DNA of 64,000 nucleotides from Periplaneta americana (Eukaryota > Arthropoda > Insecta > Blattodea > Blattidae). Numbering within the stretch: the stretch's first letter is position 1; each line of letters opens with the position of its first letter. The DNA lies in the NCBI RefSeq assembly GCF_040183065.1, contig NC_091128.1, positions 176,454,168-176,518,167 on the forward strand, written 5' to 3'. The position numbers were made by a program, and so were the translations under genes. The notes under the pieces were generated by a model, which worked only from the letters and a program-made list of their open reading frames with translations, was not told the DNA's origin and searched no databases. This document shows, one piece after another, positions 11,542 through 25,400 of this stretch.

Positions 11542-14500
11542 CTGTATTATGATGTAGCAACATTATCAATTCTTTTTTTTTTACTTCATTTACAACTTAA
11601 TTAGAAAAAGAGTATGTTAATATAAAACAAATTAATGATATTATATTATCGTTATTATTATTAGGCCTAAATATATAACACCGTTAACTAAAAATAAATA
11701 AACCTCAATTAAACCTACAATTTACCGCTTGACGAGCACCCAGTTAACCATTTCACAGAATTACAGTAACTATTTTGAAAATGTATTGTATAAGATTTTG
11801 TTTTAGTTTTAAGTTCTGTAAGGAGAGGAGTAGGTTTGCCATTCAAAATAACCGCGCTTTTCTCAGCAAAATTGATCGAACTAAACGCTCTCGAGTTCTG
11901 CTGATCGATAACACAACACTTGCTGTCTTGGTTCGCATCATGACGCTCGCGCTCTCTCTTTGAAGTTGGAACAGGCAGGAGTCACCTGTTCCATTGCCAG
12001 TATTTTGTCAGATTTAACTCAGGCCGCGAATATGTAAATCGTACGGATTTTTTTTAGGAACTATTGTATAATTTCACACACATTATTATGTCACACGAAA
12101 AACTCTTCGAACTTAATTGTTTTCCGAATTATCACTATATAAATAAACTAGCTTGATGAAACCGTATATTACACACTTCTCAATACTCCGCGAGGGAAGA
12201 GGTAACTTTACAGCTTCCAGCGATACTCGGGTAAGTTCGTGTCCGCTCGGCCTGCTTCGGAGAAAACATTGCTTGAGACTCCCACTCACATCATCACGCA
12301 CAGCAGACGAGAAGGGCTCGAGTCGTTCACACTTCGCTGCAATAAGCCTGCTAACGATAGCTGTTTTCGCTTTTCGAAAACTGCAAGTAGGTCTATCCAT
12401 TATAATGAAGACATATCTCACAATCTCAGTTAAGGGGGTAGGGAGGAAGGGAACAGCCTGTTCCCTCTGTTCCATGGAGGAACCGCCACTGTTAAATACA
12501 GAAAATATTGAATACAGCAATCTGTGTATCAATGCTAGTACATTGTATCTTCCTATTTCGGTTTGTTTCTTGTTATGATAGTGAAAATAAGTTTTCATGG
12601 ATTTTGAAATATTGAACACAAGAATTGATATTTTTTATACACCAAAACAAAAAGGCTATCCGAATTTACCGTCTCCCATCCATAATTTGATATGGGAGCA
12701 AGATGCAGCAATTAATATACCTGCATTAAACATGACGACTTTTCACTTACTGTATTGCTTGCATAGAATATCTGAAGCTTACATTTCAGCATCTAGCAGA
12801 AATTGGCTTAAATGACAGCGTTCCATTTACCTTTGCATTTCTGCTCCATTTTATAAGATGGAAACACCATGTTCATTACTTATGGCACCATGTTAAGCCA
12901 GGAAGAAATCCAGATGGAAATGAAGGAAAAACATCACACATTTTGTAGTTGGGTTTCTTATATGAGTCACAAAATCTTTCACAAACTCTCTGATATTGTC
13001 TGCTTCTAAATTTTCAAGCAAATCCAATACAGGCAGGGTTAGTTGGACTTCTGGGCTATCATGACAGAAGACAAAGAAACCTGAAATAACTTACTTTAAA
13101 TACTGTATAAAATAAAAAAATCTAATAAAACAAATTTATGCATGAGTCAGTGAATATCCCTGCCATACCAGTAAGATTTTCCATAGTGAGCCTTGGTTAT
13201 ATCTTACATCCTAAAATGTCAGTCAGCTTTGTCCATTATCTTTGTGAAAACATTCATGATGGCGAGTTTAAATCAACCATTCGTGTAGCTAAGAACATGT
13301 TTCATGTTTTCGTATGTGTCCTCTGTGTGTTTGGCTTGGCAATAGGAATTATCTTATTTCCATTGTGCAATAACAGCATTGACTTTAAAATAATCTGTAG
13401 ATAATCGCCATTCTTCAGGATTATGCAGAATTGCTCAATATCTTTTGACAAGAGCGAAATGCAGTCATATTCCTTATGCCTTCAAAAAGATTTCATTCTT
13501 ACAGCCTCAAAGTCGCCATTCTCGATCACTCCAAATAGATGACATTCAAAGAGGTATACATTCGCATACACATCACACGAGTTGTGTTTTGTTGTTGCTC
13601 TGAAAAAAAAATTGGGGGAAGATAGACAGCTGCAAGTTTTATGCCTACATACGTCTCTCAGAATGGAATGTTGAATGTAAGGTATCCATTGCTTATATGT
13701 CCACTCCCATTTGAAGACCGTTTTTGCAAAACTTGCTAACTGCAAAATTTGCAAAATTGAGATTTTGATGGATTCGTTAACATAAGGCAGGCGTCTTAGT
13801 AAAATTGGGTTATTTCTCTTCATTGTAGTGTGTCAAAGTGTGATCGTTTTTCAAAACTTTCTGCTATAAGTGAGACATACAGAAAACTTGCTTACTGTAG
13901 TGTTTTGTCTCTCCTGTAAAATTTAGTTTTTTTCAGTTAGCAAGTTTTGCAAAAACGGTCCTCATTTGTGCTGTATATGCTGTGACATTGTGCATTTTCT
14001 CTTCTTCACTCAAATTCACTCGCAAAATTTTCCAATTTAACTTGTAGACTACTGATGATCAATTGAAATTGTAGCTTAGTTCGTTAGATTCGTTTGATAC
14101 CGCTATGAAAGTTCTATTGCTTGTTATACTGCCTAAGCTGCCGCACGATCTCCCAATTTGTGCCTCAATTTCTCCCATCCCACGTATCGCTAGATAACAT
14201 CACCCGCTTCAGTTAAAGGTTACATTGGACGCATTTATTTTTTGTCCATTAATCGCTGTTTATTTCATTGGAATATGTTGTGTAGTTTAGAAATTATAGG
14301 TGCACCAAAACTGGTATGAAAATGTATCATTCGACTTTCTGGGATGCTACCCTAGTACTCCAAAACGAAGATGGTCAAAGCACTGTACTTTGTTGGCAGC
14401 AGGATTTTTGGTTTTAAATTAAACCACTAATTCTTCCAGTGCTAAGATTATTTTTGCTTTGCCATTGTAATCTCCGTTACATATTTACCACAAACATGGC

Positions 14501-17500
14501 AGTTCTCTATCTTTATCATTTTTCTCAATAAGCAATCTCACAACCCGACATTATGCAGTGTTTGACTTCAGTGGATGAAGACTTGTGGCAGACTGACATG
14601 AGAATGGACCACATTTCCACCACTCATGAGACCCCTGCGGTGGTTGAGTGGTCAGATCTCTGACCTGTTACATAGGCAATACGGGTTCGACTCCTGGTCA
14701 GGTCTGGTCTTCTTCATTAAAAAATCCATAGTGGCACTTGTGGTGGACAAATCGCAGTCGGGGTTTTTCTCGGGGTTCTCCTGTTTTTCCCCATATTAGG
14801 GCTTTATATTATTCCGTCACCATTTCTGCATTTCGTCATCAGTCCATAGCATTCCCCGATCGTCTGCTGGTGACTCACAGAGGGGGCTGGCCTAGGGACG
14901 ACACCTGGGTACACAGCAAACCTTAGTATAGTCAACCGGTGTGCATTAGCTTGAGGGTTAGCACAATAGACCATAATAGGTCACAGTGCTGGCCCATAGT
15001 GCCCCCCTCTGGTAAATTCAATTCAAATTCAACCACTCACGAGCTGACTTTTAGTGGCTCGATCTCAGATTTCCCCATTCACGATTATGATAATATGATG
15101 ACGCAATCAGTTGGATTATGGTTCGACAGAATATCCCAACGAGCCACAGGACTTCAGTTTCCAGACTCATGATACAATTTTGGAGTAACACTGCACCATT
15201 TGGACAGATGGAGTGATCATGAATGATAGATAGTCTTTAACATAATGCCACAGTCTAGTATATACAGTCGCGAAGCTCAATACGTAGTAAATATGCAAAC
15301 ATTAGATAGTTGCTCACCACTAGGATCGCTAATATCGCCTCATTACAGGCAATGCAAAATAGAACCGTCACAGTCTATTGTTTCTAGCACCCTCAAAACT
15401 CAAGCTTCGTGACTATATATAGTAGACTGTGATAATGCTTGGTTGCAAGAAAACAAACTGGTTGACAAGTTCTTCTCTTAGTTAATGTATCCTTAAAATT
15501 AGTGGATCATTAAATCAGCAACAAGGTATCATTTATGAGGCAACTAGACCAGGAGATAGTGGGGTAGTGTGACCAGTTACTTTCTCCCTCTATTGCATAC
15601 ATCTCCGATTAGCCACATACCGGTATTACACTAATCAGACTATATATGATATTTTAATGTACATATTGCCTACTGTAATTGTTTATCAATAAAGTAAATA
15701 TTCCCTTATAAGGGCTGATTCATGTTCTGCCTATTTCATTAGTCACACATTAAGCCAATTGGCTTGTTGTCAGAACGACATCTTATCCTGCCTATGGTTT
15801 TTCCGTGGTTTCCCAAGGCTTTAATACGAATGTCTGGATGAGACCTAAAAGAAATGGGCCATGGACACCCTTTCCTTTAAATTTTCCCCCCTATTTTACT
15901 TAGCTAGTGACCTGTAGACATCCAGGGCATTGGTTGGTCTGGTACCAATGATTTGTGTTGTATTAAAACCTTCACTCGCAGCTTAAATACTGCAACAGGA
16001 TTACTCCAGATTTTGAGTTAATGATTTGTTTAATGCCATGATAGGCCTATGTGAGTGAAGGATTTGAAGTTAGTTGAATGGTTGAATCCCTTTCTTAGAA
16101 AGTCTTCTATTTCATTTTCAAACAATCCGCATTGGGTGATATCCATTGAATCTCTCTTCTCTTGTTTTTGTTCTGAAGGATTTGAATTTGCTGCTGAATC
16201 TGCTTTACGTGGGTTTTCTTAGACTTATGAATTTTTGGAATTGCATCAATTACAGCTGTGGAATCACGACTGTTTAAGTACACAATTTTTATGGCTTCAG
16301 TTTCTCCTTCAAAATTTGTATGCTATGGCCATAAAGCTCCTTCTGTACAGTAACATTTTTCTTCCAATTTATTATTTGACAAAAAGACTTGTCAAAGGTT
16401 GATAAAAAAATTTGTCAAAGATTGTTTCATATTGCTAAAGATTTGACAAGATTTAAAAAAAACATACTCAAAGTTTATTGTAACTTATGTAAGCCTACCT
16501 ACCAATTACATTATTACAATATAAATATGTAAATCCTTTGGAGAATAACTAGGCTGTATAAAATAATATTAATCATTATTGGATTGGTGCATAAGTTCGT
16601 AGCATTTTTCTGTACTTTCATTCATCTGTTGTCCATGTTTCCATAGCAACCAAGTATTTATTTATGCTATGAGCTTATGCACCGATCCAATACTTAACTG
16701 TGCGATACCCTAAAATGAAGAATATTACGATTGCCTATTGTTTTAAAACAAAATATTTACGATTAGTATTTGCGTATGTTATAGGTTAGAATCTTCATTA
16801 AAAAAATACATGTATTGATACTTATCTCGAGATATCTGTAAAAATATTTATTGAATAAGTTTCCGTCAAAATGACTTACCAATATTAAAAAAAAAAAAAA
16901 AAAAAACAACAACAAATATTTAGACATGTAAATAATTCATTGAAGTTAATATTTTGCTAACATTTTCGCTGACACAAACCATTAATTTGCAATATAAACA
17001 TTTGTACGATCATCTACATTGTATTAATAAAGATAATATTTTCTAATTAAATGAACCTTTAATATAGGTGTAACATTGATAGAAATTGAACCTGTTTTAA
17101 TTATATAATGATTGTAATCTTCTTATAAGTGTATTAATAGTTATTTAATTATTGTGTGTAAAATTGAACTAATTTTTTAATATTTGTTTGGTTTTAACAG
17201 TTATAAAGTAAATTAATTGAATAATGCAATAATTAACACAACTATTATTTTCTTTAATTTCCATGTATTGTTTTAATATGTTTGTTTTTAGATTGTTTAA
17301 TTATCTATTTAATGAATATGCCAATACCAGTAAAATTTTTCAATGTACTGTATGAGATATTTGAACTTTTGCCAGAAGATGCCGAAATTTGCAAAAACGT
17401 TAGCAACATATTATTAACTTCAATGAATTATTTGTGTGCCTAAATATTTGTTGTTCTGTTTTTTTTTTTTTTTTTTAATATTGATAAGTCGACGGAAACT

Positions 17501-20500
17501 TATTCAATAAATATTTTAATATTATATTTGACTTATCTGAATACCACTACAATGTTTTCTAAGATAATCGAGATATCTGGCTTGTAATTTCCTCATTACT
17601 TTTTTCATTTTATTGTGGTATTTCCACAGAACCCATGGCATATAGGCAAGGGTTCAAGTCATATATAAATTACTTAACTTGCAAATATATTTTCTCGGCC
17701 ATGTTTTTTATGGTTATTGGCACGATAATATTTTCGAATCACATTGGTCAATTCCTTCAAAGAATTGTCAGATCTTTGATCAGTTTAGAGCATGTTCTTA
17801 TTTACTTTCAAGATAATCAAAGACTTTTAAAATATTGTGAATGATTTGACAATGAAACTTGTAAAGTACTGGCAAGACTTGAAAACGCTTGTGAAGCATT
17901 GAATTTGACGAAAATTGAACCATGTACGAGCAGCTTAAAGTTTGCATAACTGATGATATTATGCACGTCTAAGCCTACTTTCCTTCTGCCTCTTTGAAAG
18001 ATTCATGGGTATATGTATGATTATATATATGATTGCATATTTACATGTAACTCTAGTAGTAACATTGAAATTGTTGCACGTACAATTTTGTATTTTAACT
18101 TTATCTTAGTTAACTTGAGTGAGATAGTGACTGTAATATTTTTAGGGGAATTTTTCTGTAATGTTCAAAATACAGGAAAGAAATTTGTTTCTTTTTTATG
18201 TAGTGCCTTAATGTGAATCATACTAACTCAACATTAATTATATTTTTCCAAAATCGTCCAAATTTGACTTACTTACAAATGGCTTTCAGAGAATCTGAAG
18301 GTTCATTGCCTCCCTCACATAAGCCCGCCATCGGTCCCTATCCTGAACAAGATTAATCCAGTCCCTACCATCATATTCCACCTCCCTCACATCTATTTTA
18401 ATATTATCCTCCCATCTAACACTCTATATGCATTTCTGGATTTGCCCATACGTGCTACATGCTCTGCCCATTTCAAACGTCTGAATTTAATGTTACTTAT
18501 TATATCAGGAGTAGAATATAATGCGTGCAGTTCTGTGTTGTGTAACTTTCTTCAGTTGTTTGCCAAATTGAATTTTAACACTACTTAATTCTTGCAATTG
18601 AGTGCATTGTTAAATGAAAAACTAGTGTTACTATTAGTATGAAATGGGAAACAAACCATACTGGTCTTGAATTCAGAACCTCTTCATTAATAATCCGGCA
18701 TTTAACTTCAGAGTTAAAGGAAGCATCTTAACTAATGATGCAACAGACATCAACTTTCATTGCCGTCAACCTGACAGTCTTTGGTTTTGTTTTACTTTGT
18801 TTCACATTAACTTCCACCCAGAATAGAATATTATCGAAATTGATAACCCGAATTGTATGTCCTTTCCTTGTAAGATAATTCACTTGATGACTTGCAGGAA
18901 TGACATGACAGGTAATCAGTAATCAAACACAGAAATTGTCGTTTTTAATCGTTAACAGCTATCACATGATTATATGATATTTGCAACAGCCGATTTCACT
19001 GAGGTTATGTGACAACGTTGCAGTGTTAATTGTCTGCTGTTATAGTATTCATGTTAATTTGTTAGCACTGTAACATGTGGGTCGTTTTAAGCACCATTTT
19101 GAAGTAACCATACCTTTCACATCTTATTTCAATGGGCAGAAGCATTTTCTTTCAATTTAGGTACTTCTTTAATTTGCATCTAAATAACCTCATGTTTTGA
19201 GTTTGATATTTTATACCCATAAAGAGGCTATTAAAAATTTGTACTGCCATATAACGCACTCCTTTTTTATAGCACAATGGATTTGCCGATGGAGTATGAA
19301 AGTAATTTTTGACGAATATTTAATGCTATGAACTGTTGAATTAGTTACATAGTTTTCATGATTACATACAAGGAAGTTTATTAATGAAAACATATATTGA
19401 CAAACCATAGCCATTATTTGTAGTTTTTTAAAAATGATTCTACATGATTCCCTAGATTTGGCACCTACTATTATTCTAATTACTCTTTTTTGTAGTAGGA
19501 ATATATTGTTGCTATCTGTATAATTTCCCCAGAATATTATTCCAAAACTCATTAATGATTGGAAATATGCAAAGTTTATTGTTTTTAGATATTGATATTT
19601 ACTACCTCTTGCATAGATCTAATAGCAAAACATGCTGAATTTAGTTTGGTAGTAATTTCTTTAATATGATTTTTCCAGCTTAACATATCCATAAGGGCGC
19701 AAATAGCCAGAGTAGCTGACGCACCTTTTTAAACCCCACTAACTAAACATACCGATTTGTAAGCCAAGAAATTTGATTGTTGCAGTTTTTTCTATTAGGA
19801 ACCTGTTGTTGATTATTGCACTTGAAATTTGCGAAGTTGATTTTGGGCAGGATTTAAATTGGATTGTATTAGTTTTGTTACAATTTAATACTAATCTAAT
19901 ATTATTTAATATTATTGACAGAGAACCAATCACATATTTTGAGGAGAATTTCCTCTGTTGAAGATTGAAATACGTTGGAGTTATTGGCTGTGTCATCTGC
20001 AAATAATATGGGATGATCTACAGGTTGTGCTTTATTTAAGAAACATATCAATTTGGGACAGGTGGAATGGGATCTTGACTGTCATAGTGTAAGATTTATT
20101 TTGTTTCACGTGTGTAGCACTAATGAAACGAAATAAATAATAAAAGAGCAATAATTGAGAATTACAAATCATATTAGTATAATATAATACTAGGAAGCTA
20201 AGTAACTGATATATTATTGCATAATTTCGAAGGAAAAATTGTTCCGGGGCCGGGTATCGAACCCAGGACCTTTGGTTAAATGTATCAACGCTCTACCAAC
20301 TGAGCTACCCGGGAACTCTACCAGACACCGATCCAATTTTTCCCTCTATCCACAGACCTCAAAGTGGGCTGACAACTGTCAAGCAACCAACATGCTCCCT
20401 ATAAAGTTAATTTGAATAATTATTCTGTTATATAATAAGTTACTATTAAAGATAATAATTAAATGAAATTGTAATACCATAACATAAAGCAACTTAAGAA

Positions 20501-22308
20501 TCATTTACTGCATGTAGTAAGCAATAATTTTTTTTCACTGGTTTATCATCACCACCACCACCACCACCACCACCACCACCACCACCACCACCACCACAAG
20601 TTTTAGGCAACGTGTCCTGTTACGATCTCATATTAAATAGGAATTTTCTCTGCAGTGCTATTTGGGATGTCCCAGAGATCTCTTCCCAAGGTTTATTTAT
20701 GAAAAAAAATCTCCAGGAGTTGAAGTCTGATTTTTTTCTTATGTTTGCTCACATTTAAGTGTATTTTTCACAGATGCTGTTAATATCTATGATTTTAAAA
20801 TTTGTATATTTTGTGATAAACAACATTTCTGACAATTTAAACCAAAATTTTGAACAAATAGATATATTACGTGAAGGGAAAAATAATTATTATATCTTGT
20901 TCAGAAATCTCTAACTTTTTATAATAAAAGTAATACTTTTGAAGTAAAAGGCTAAATCATATTGAATTATAATTTTAGCTACAAATTGTAGAATTATTCT
21001 GGAAAAGTAGAACAAAAAATTCATTAAGGTATGTCAAATAGTGTACCCTAAATTCGTGCGAAGAAATCAGAATTCACGCAGCGAATTTTTTTTTCATAAA
21101 TAAAGCTGTGGAAAAATATTGCTACTCCATGCAGAAAATGATCTTAAATTGCTGTACATGGTGCTGAAGTTTAATTTAATTATCTTTAGTAGTATTAAGA
21201 ATACAAAGATTTATCATATTCTAATTTACACACACTCAAAGCAATCCTCTCAACTACCCTGTGCCCTCAATGTTGTTCTTATTATTCTGAACTTTATTAG
21301 TCAGTCCTAGAATCTAAACAAAAGATAAGGAAGTCAGGAACACTTTCTTGGGTATCTTATAAATTGTGATGTGACAAGGTCAGCACTGACTCGCTTATTT
21401 ATAAATCTTACAATCTGGAGTTGAGTAGTTTCGTGCTTGCTAATACTTCCTCTACTCTCCTCGCCCCTTTGCCTTCTCTCATATCTTCGTGTCCTGCTTT
21501 TTCTGTACCCCTCACTATTTATTCACGATTGCTCACACATTCAACATCCTAACTTGCTGACTCACATATTTTCTGTCTGTCTCTGTCTATAGATTGATCT
21601 CTCTTTCTCGCTCTCTCTCTCTCTCTCTGTCGCACACTCTTCTCCTCTACCTCTCCTAAATCCTGACTCATTGACTCACAACAGGATCACATGCGCAGCA
21701 TTCGTCAAAGTGAAGACTTAGGCTACTTTTGTCTCGAGAAATAGTCAGTGTGTTTATTTTCTTTATATTGGTTACAGCGTTTACTTGGTTACAAAATTGT
21801 CTAAATGTGGTAATGAAAGAAGTGAATTTGATCACGTTATTTTGGCAGCTAGTATTTTTCTTTCTTTCTTTATCTTCTTTCTTTGTTTCTTTCATTGTTT
21901 ATTTACTAACAACATTATTTAAATGTGGTAAACGAAAGAAGTGAATTTGATCACGTTATTTTGGCAGCTAGTATTTTTCTTTCTTTCGTTATCTTTTCTT
22001 CTTTCATTGTTTATTTACTAACAACATTATTTAAATATGGTAAACGAAAGAAATGAATTTGATCGCGTTATTTTGACAGCTAGTATTTTTTTTCTTCTTT
22101 CTTTGTTTCTTTCATTATTTATTTACTAACAACATTATTTAAATGTGATAAACGAAAAAAGTGAATTTGATCACGTTATTTTGGCATCTAGTATTTTTCT
22201 TACTTTCTTTATCTTTTCTTCTTTCATTGTTTACTTACTAACAACGTTATCTAAATGTGGTAACGAAAGAAGTGAATTTGATCACGTTATTTTGGCATCT
22301 AGTATTTT

Positions 22309-22340
<32 letters not shown>

Positions 22341-22434
22341 TATCTTATCTTCTTTCATTGTTTACTTACTAACAACGTTATCTAAATGTGGTAAACGAAA
22401 GAAGTGAATTTGATCACGTTATTTTGGCATCTAG

Positions 22435-22472
<38 letters not shown>

Positions 22473-25400
22473 TATCTTTTCTTCTTTCATTGTTTACTTA
22501 CTAACAACGTTATCTAAATGTGGTAACGAAAGAAGTGAATTTGATGACGTTATTTTGGCATCTAGTATCTTTCTTTCTTTCCTTTCTTTATCTTTTCTTC
22601 TTTCTTTGTTCCTTTCATTGTTTACTTACTAACAACGTTATCTGAATGTGCTAGCAAAATAAGTAAATTTGATCACGTTATTTTGACATCTAGTATTTTT
22701 CTTTCTTTTTTTAAGCATTTCTTCCTCTTCTGTTTCTTTCATTGTTTACTAACAACATTAACTGAAGGTGGTAATGAAAGAAGTGAATTTTGATCAAGTT
22801 ATTTTGGCATGCATTGTTTTTCTTATTTCTTTTTTCCTTCCTTTCTTCGTTCTTTCTTCATCTTTTCTTCCTTTTCTGTTTCTCCTTTGTTTCTTTCTTT
22901 CTTCTTCTCCTGACAGCGGTATTGCTGACTTCTCTTCCCCCCCTCTTCTTCATCTCCTTCCTATCATGAATTACGTCACTATTTTGATTCACTATAGGCC
23001 TACATTGTGTTGTTGGATAGTTTGCCTTACAGTTTTTGTATGTAATATTCTAATCACTCGCATTTATTTGCTTGCAGTGTTCGAATTGAAAGGGAGAAAC
23101 CGGGGAATTTTCCCTTCATCCCTTTGGATTTCCCCCCCTCCCCAACTTCTGCATTCCTTTGTTCATTTCCAACTGGGGGAAAAAATTTCCCTTTCTGAAT
23201 ATATGTTTTAATATAGTTAGTATCACACTAGCATGAATATTGATATTTTTCCTGAAGTTGCGTTTCCAAAAACTTTATTTTCTGTGCTGCGGTCAAAGCA
23301 TTTACTATAGTGAGCTTATTCTGAATGTTGTTCGTAAGTATCTTCTAGATTTCAACGTTAAAAAAAAGTTGTTATCCTTTAATCTGGAAAAGAGTATGTT
23401 AAAATATTTTATCCACACTTGTAACGGAATAGCGTCTTATCACATTCATTTAAAGTGGATAAGAACTTCATTACCTCACTCGTTTTCAAGAATGAATGAT
23501 AGCATCAAGTATATTTCATAAAGGCAATCAAATTCATGTACTTACTAATAATCAAATTCTTTTCTTTATGGAAAGCATGGTACATATCATGGAATAATAA
23601 GCTCATCAAGATGAAGGTTTACAAACTTTAGATGAGTTACTGGAATATGCAAGAAGTACCTTTTCATTCACACTGTTGAGAATCTTCTTTCCGGTGCACT
23701 ATTTTTCATATTTGGCATATGCAGTTTCATATTTTGATTTGGAATTCTCCAGCATTAAGTTGGAAATGATTTTTAAATCTTGCTCTTCAATATCTGAAGG
23801 CAAACTTTCAGAATTACACATCTTAAAACTTACAAATTGCAAATTTCCAGTAAAAACAAACTTTTGTTTATAGTAACATTGTGGTTGTCATGGATTTATA
23901 GCGTCACAATACATTATTCATGGCTAATGAGAAAGACAGGCTATGACAGGAATCAAAGTCACCTGCATATCTTGATTTAGTCATGGCCATCATGACAATC
24001 ACATGATATAAATACATGTTCAAAGTTCTAAAAAGAAAAAGAAAAGAAAAGAATTTCTATATTAAACTCATATGAAACGTGTATTTAGTATTATATAAAT
24101 TTGTTCAGTGTTGGCCATATTATGACTTATGATTAAGAATGTGATGTCACGCCGTAGCGTTGCTTACGAGATTACTTTATAAGCTGAGTGTTGTGTACCT
24201 TAGTTTGAAATGAATAAATAATTTCTTTGTTAAAATGTTAGACCTCTTTTAGATTGTAGGCAATTTTTTAACGAGTTTAGTGTAATTTAATAGGTTTATT
24301 TTTTGGTGATTTTTTTATTATTATTGAAATTCGGGCCCTATCATTTCCATTGTGTTGTCAGATTTGAGGATTGATAGGAAATCTGTTAGTATTTCATTAT
24401 CTCTTTCACCCCACATTTGTATATAATAATACTTCTATTCCCATTTTCTTTATCTGGTCTGTCCATTGGATTTATGGCTTATATTTTTTCTCTTTCATTT
24501 TGATAGTATTATTCTTTATATTCTTTTCTGTCTGTATATAGATTTTGCAAGTCCAAACTATTTACGTACTCATTTCTCCTATTTATGGGCTTTCTTTTTG
24601 CCATCATTTAAGTCAGACATTATTGTCTAGTCTTCCATTGTTCTTATTATTTCTTAATGCGTTGTCCTAATGTACCACTCTCATCCCAAGCACGTGCTGT
24701 GTATTCCAGTTGCAGTCTGACGTGTGTTTGTTGCAGGACGTGCTTGGCTGTACTACACTCTGACTGAAGGCTCCCTGCAGAGCTATGTCCTGTGTCTGAG
24801 CCGTGACGCCAAGACTCTGCATCGGCACTACACTGCAGTGGCTCTAATCCGAGACACGCCACGCACACAGCAGCTCCTCACCTTGCTGGCCGGTCTGGAG
24901 CAAGTGCAGTTCAACCTGGATCCTGACGTGGCATATCTGGACATGGCAGCTTACCAGCACCAGCACAGCGAGGTGTCTTCTGACCTTCTGCCACCATGTG
25001 GCGATCCAACCAATCTTGGACCTCGCATGACATCATCCATAACGTCGTCATTGGCTTCACCAGTGGATTCAGGGGTAGCTTTGTTGGATAGTGATGCCGA
25101 TGCGACGTCAGTCAGTGAGGCCACCATCGAGGCTGACAACCTCAGCCTGAGAGACGATAAGGAGGTGAGTGAGGAATGAAATAGATTGTTATTAATTTGA
25201 TGAACATGCAATTCTTCAGTTTTTATTGTCAGTAGAACTTAAAACACTACAGCTGGATATTGTCAGAGAAATTGATAGCAGTTGATTGAGGTAGCAATGA
25301 TGTAATAATAATGTTAGAGGAGGAATGTGCCAAGATAGAAATCCTGGAGGACATAGGCGGCAGAAGAGTTAAGAAAAAGTAGGTCAGTGAAATGGAATAG

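Noticed and set aside
12113-12619. 168-codon minus frame and 141-codon plus frame
   Set aside because: Both overlap each other within or across the border of the hAT element at 11455-12491 and resemble no protein.
15700-15900. SINE-like GTTTTTCCGTGGTTTCCC segment
   Set aside because: Only one short motif resembles SINE bodies; no tRNA-like head or tail could be found.
20250-20322. Possible tRNA gene on the minus strand
   Set aside because: D and T arms look good, but the anticodon loop lacks T33, its stem has a mismatch, the acceptor stem has a C-C pair, and a relative with the same non-tRNA flank exists at 41843. A SINE head explains it better.
22145-22372. Open frame rich in Ser, Phe and Leu
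   Set aside because: It is produced by the minisatellite period and TTTC tracts.
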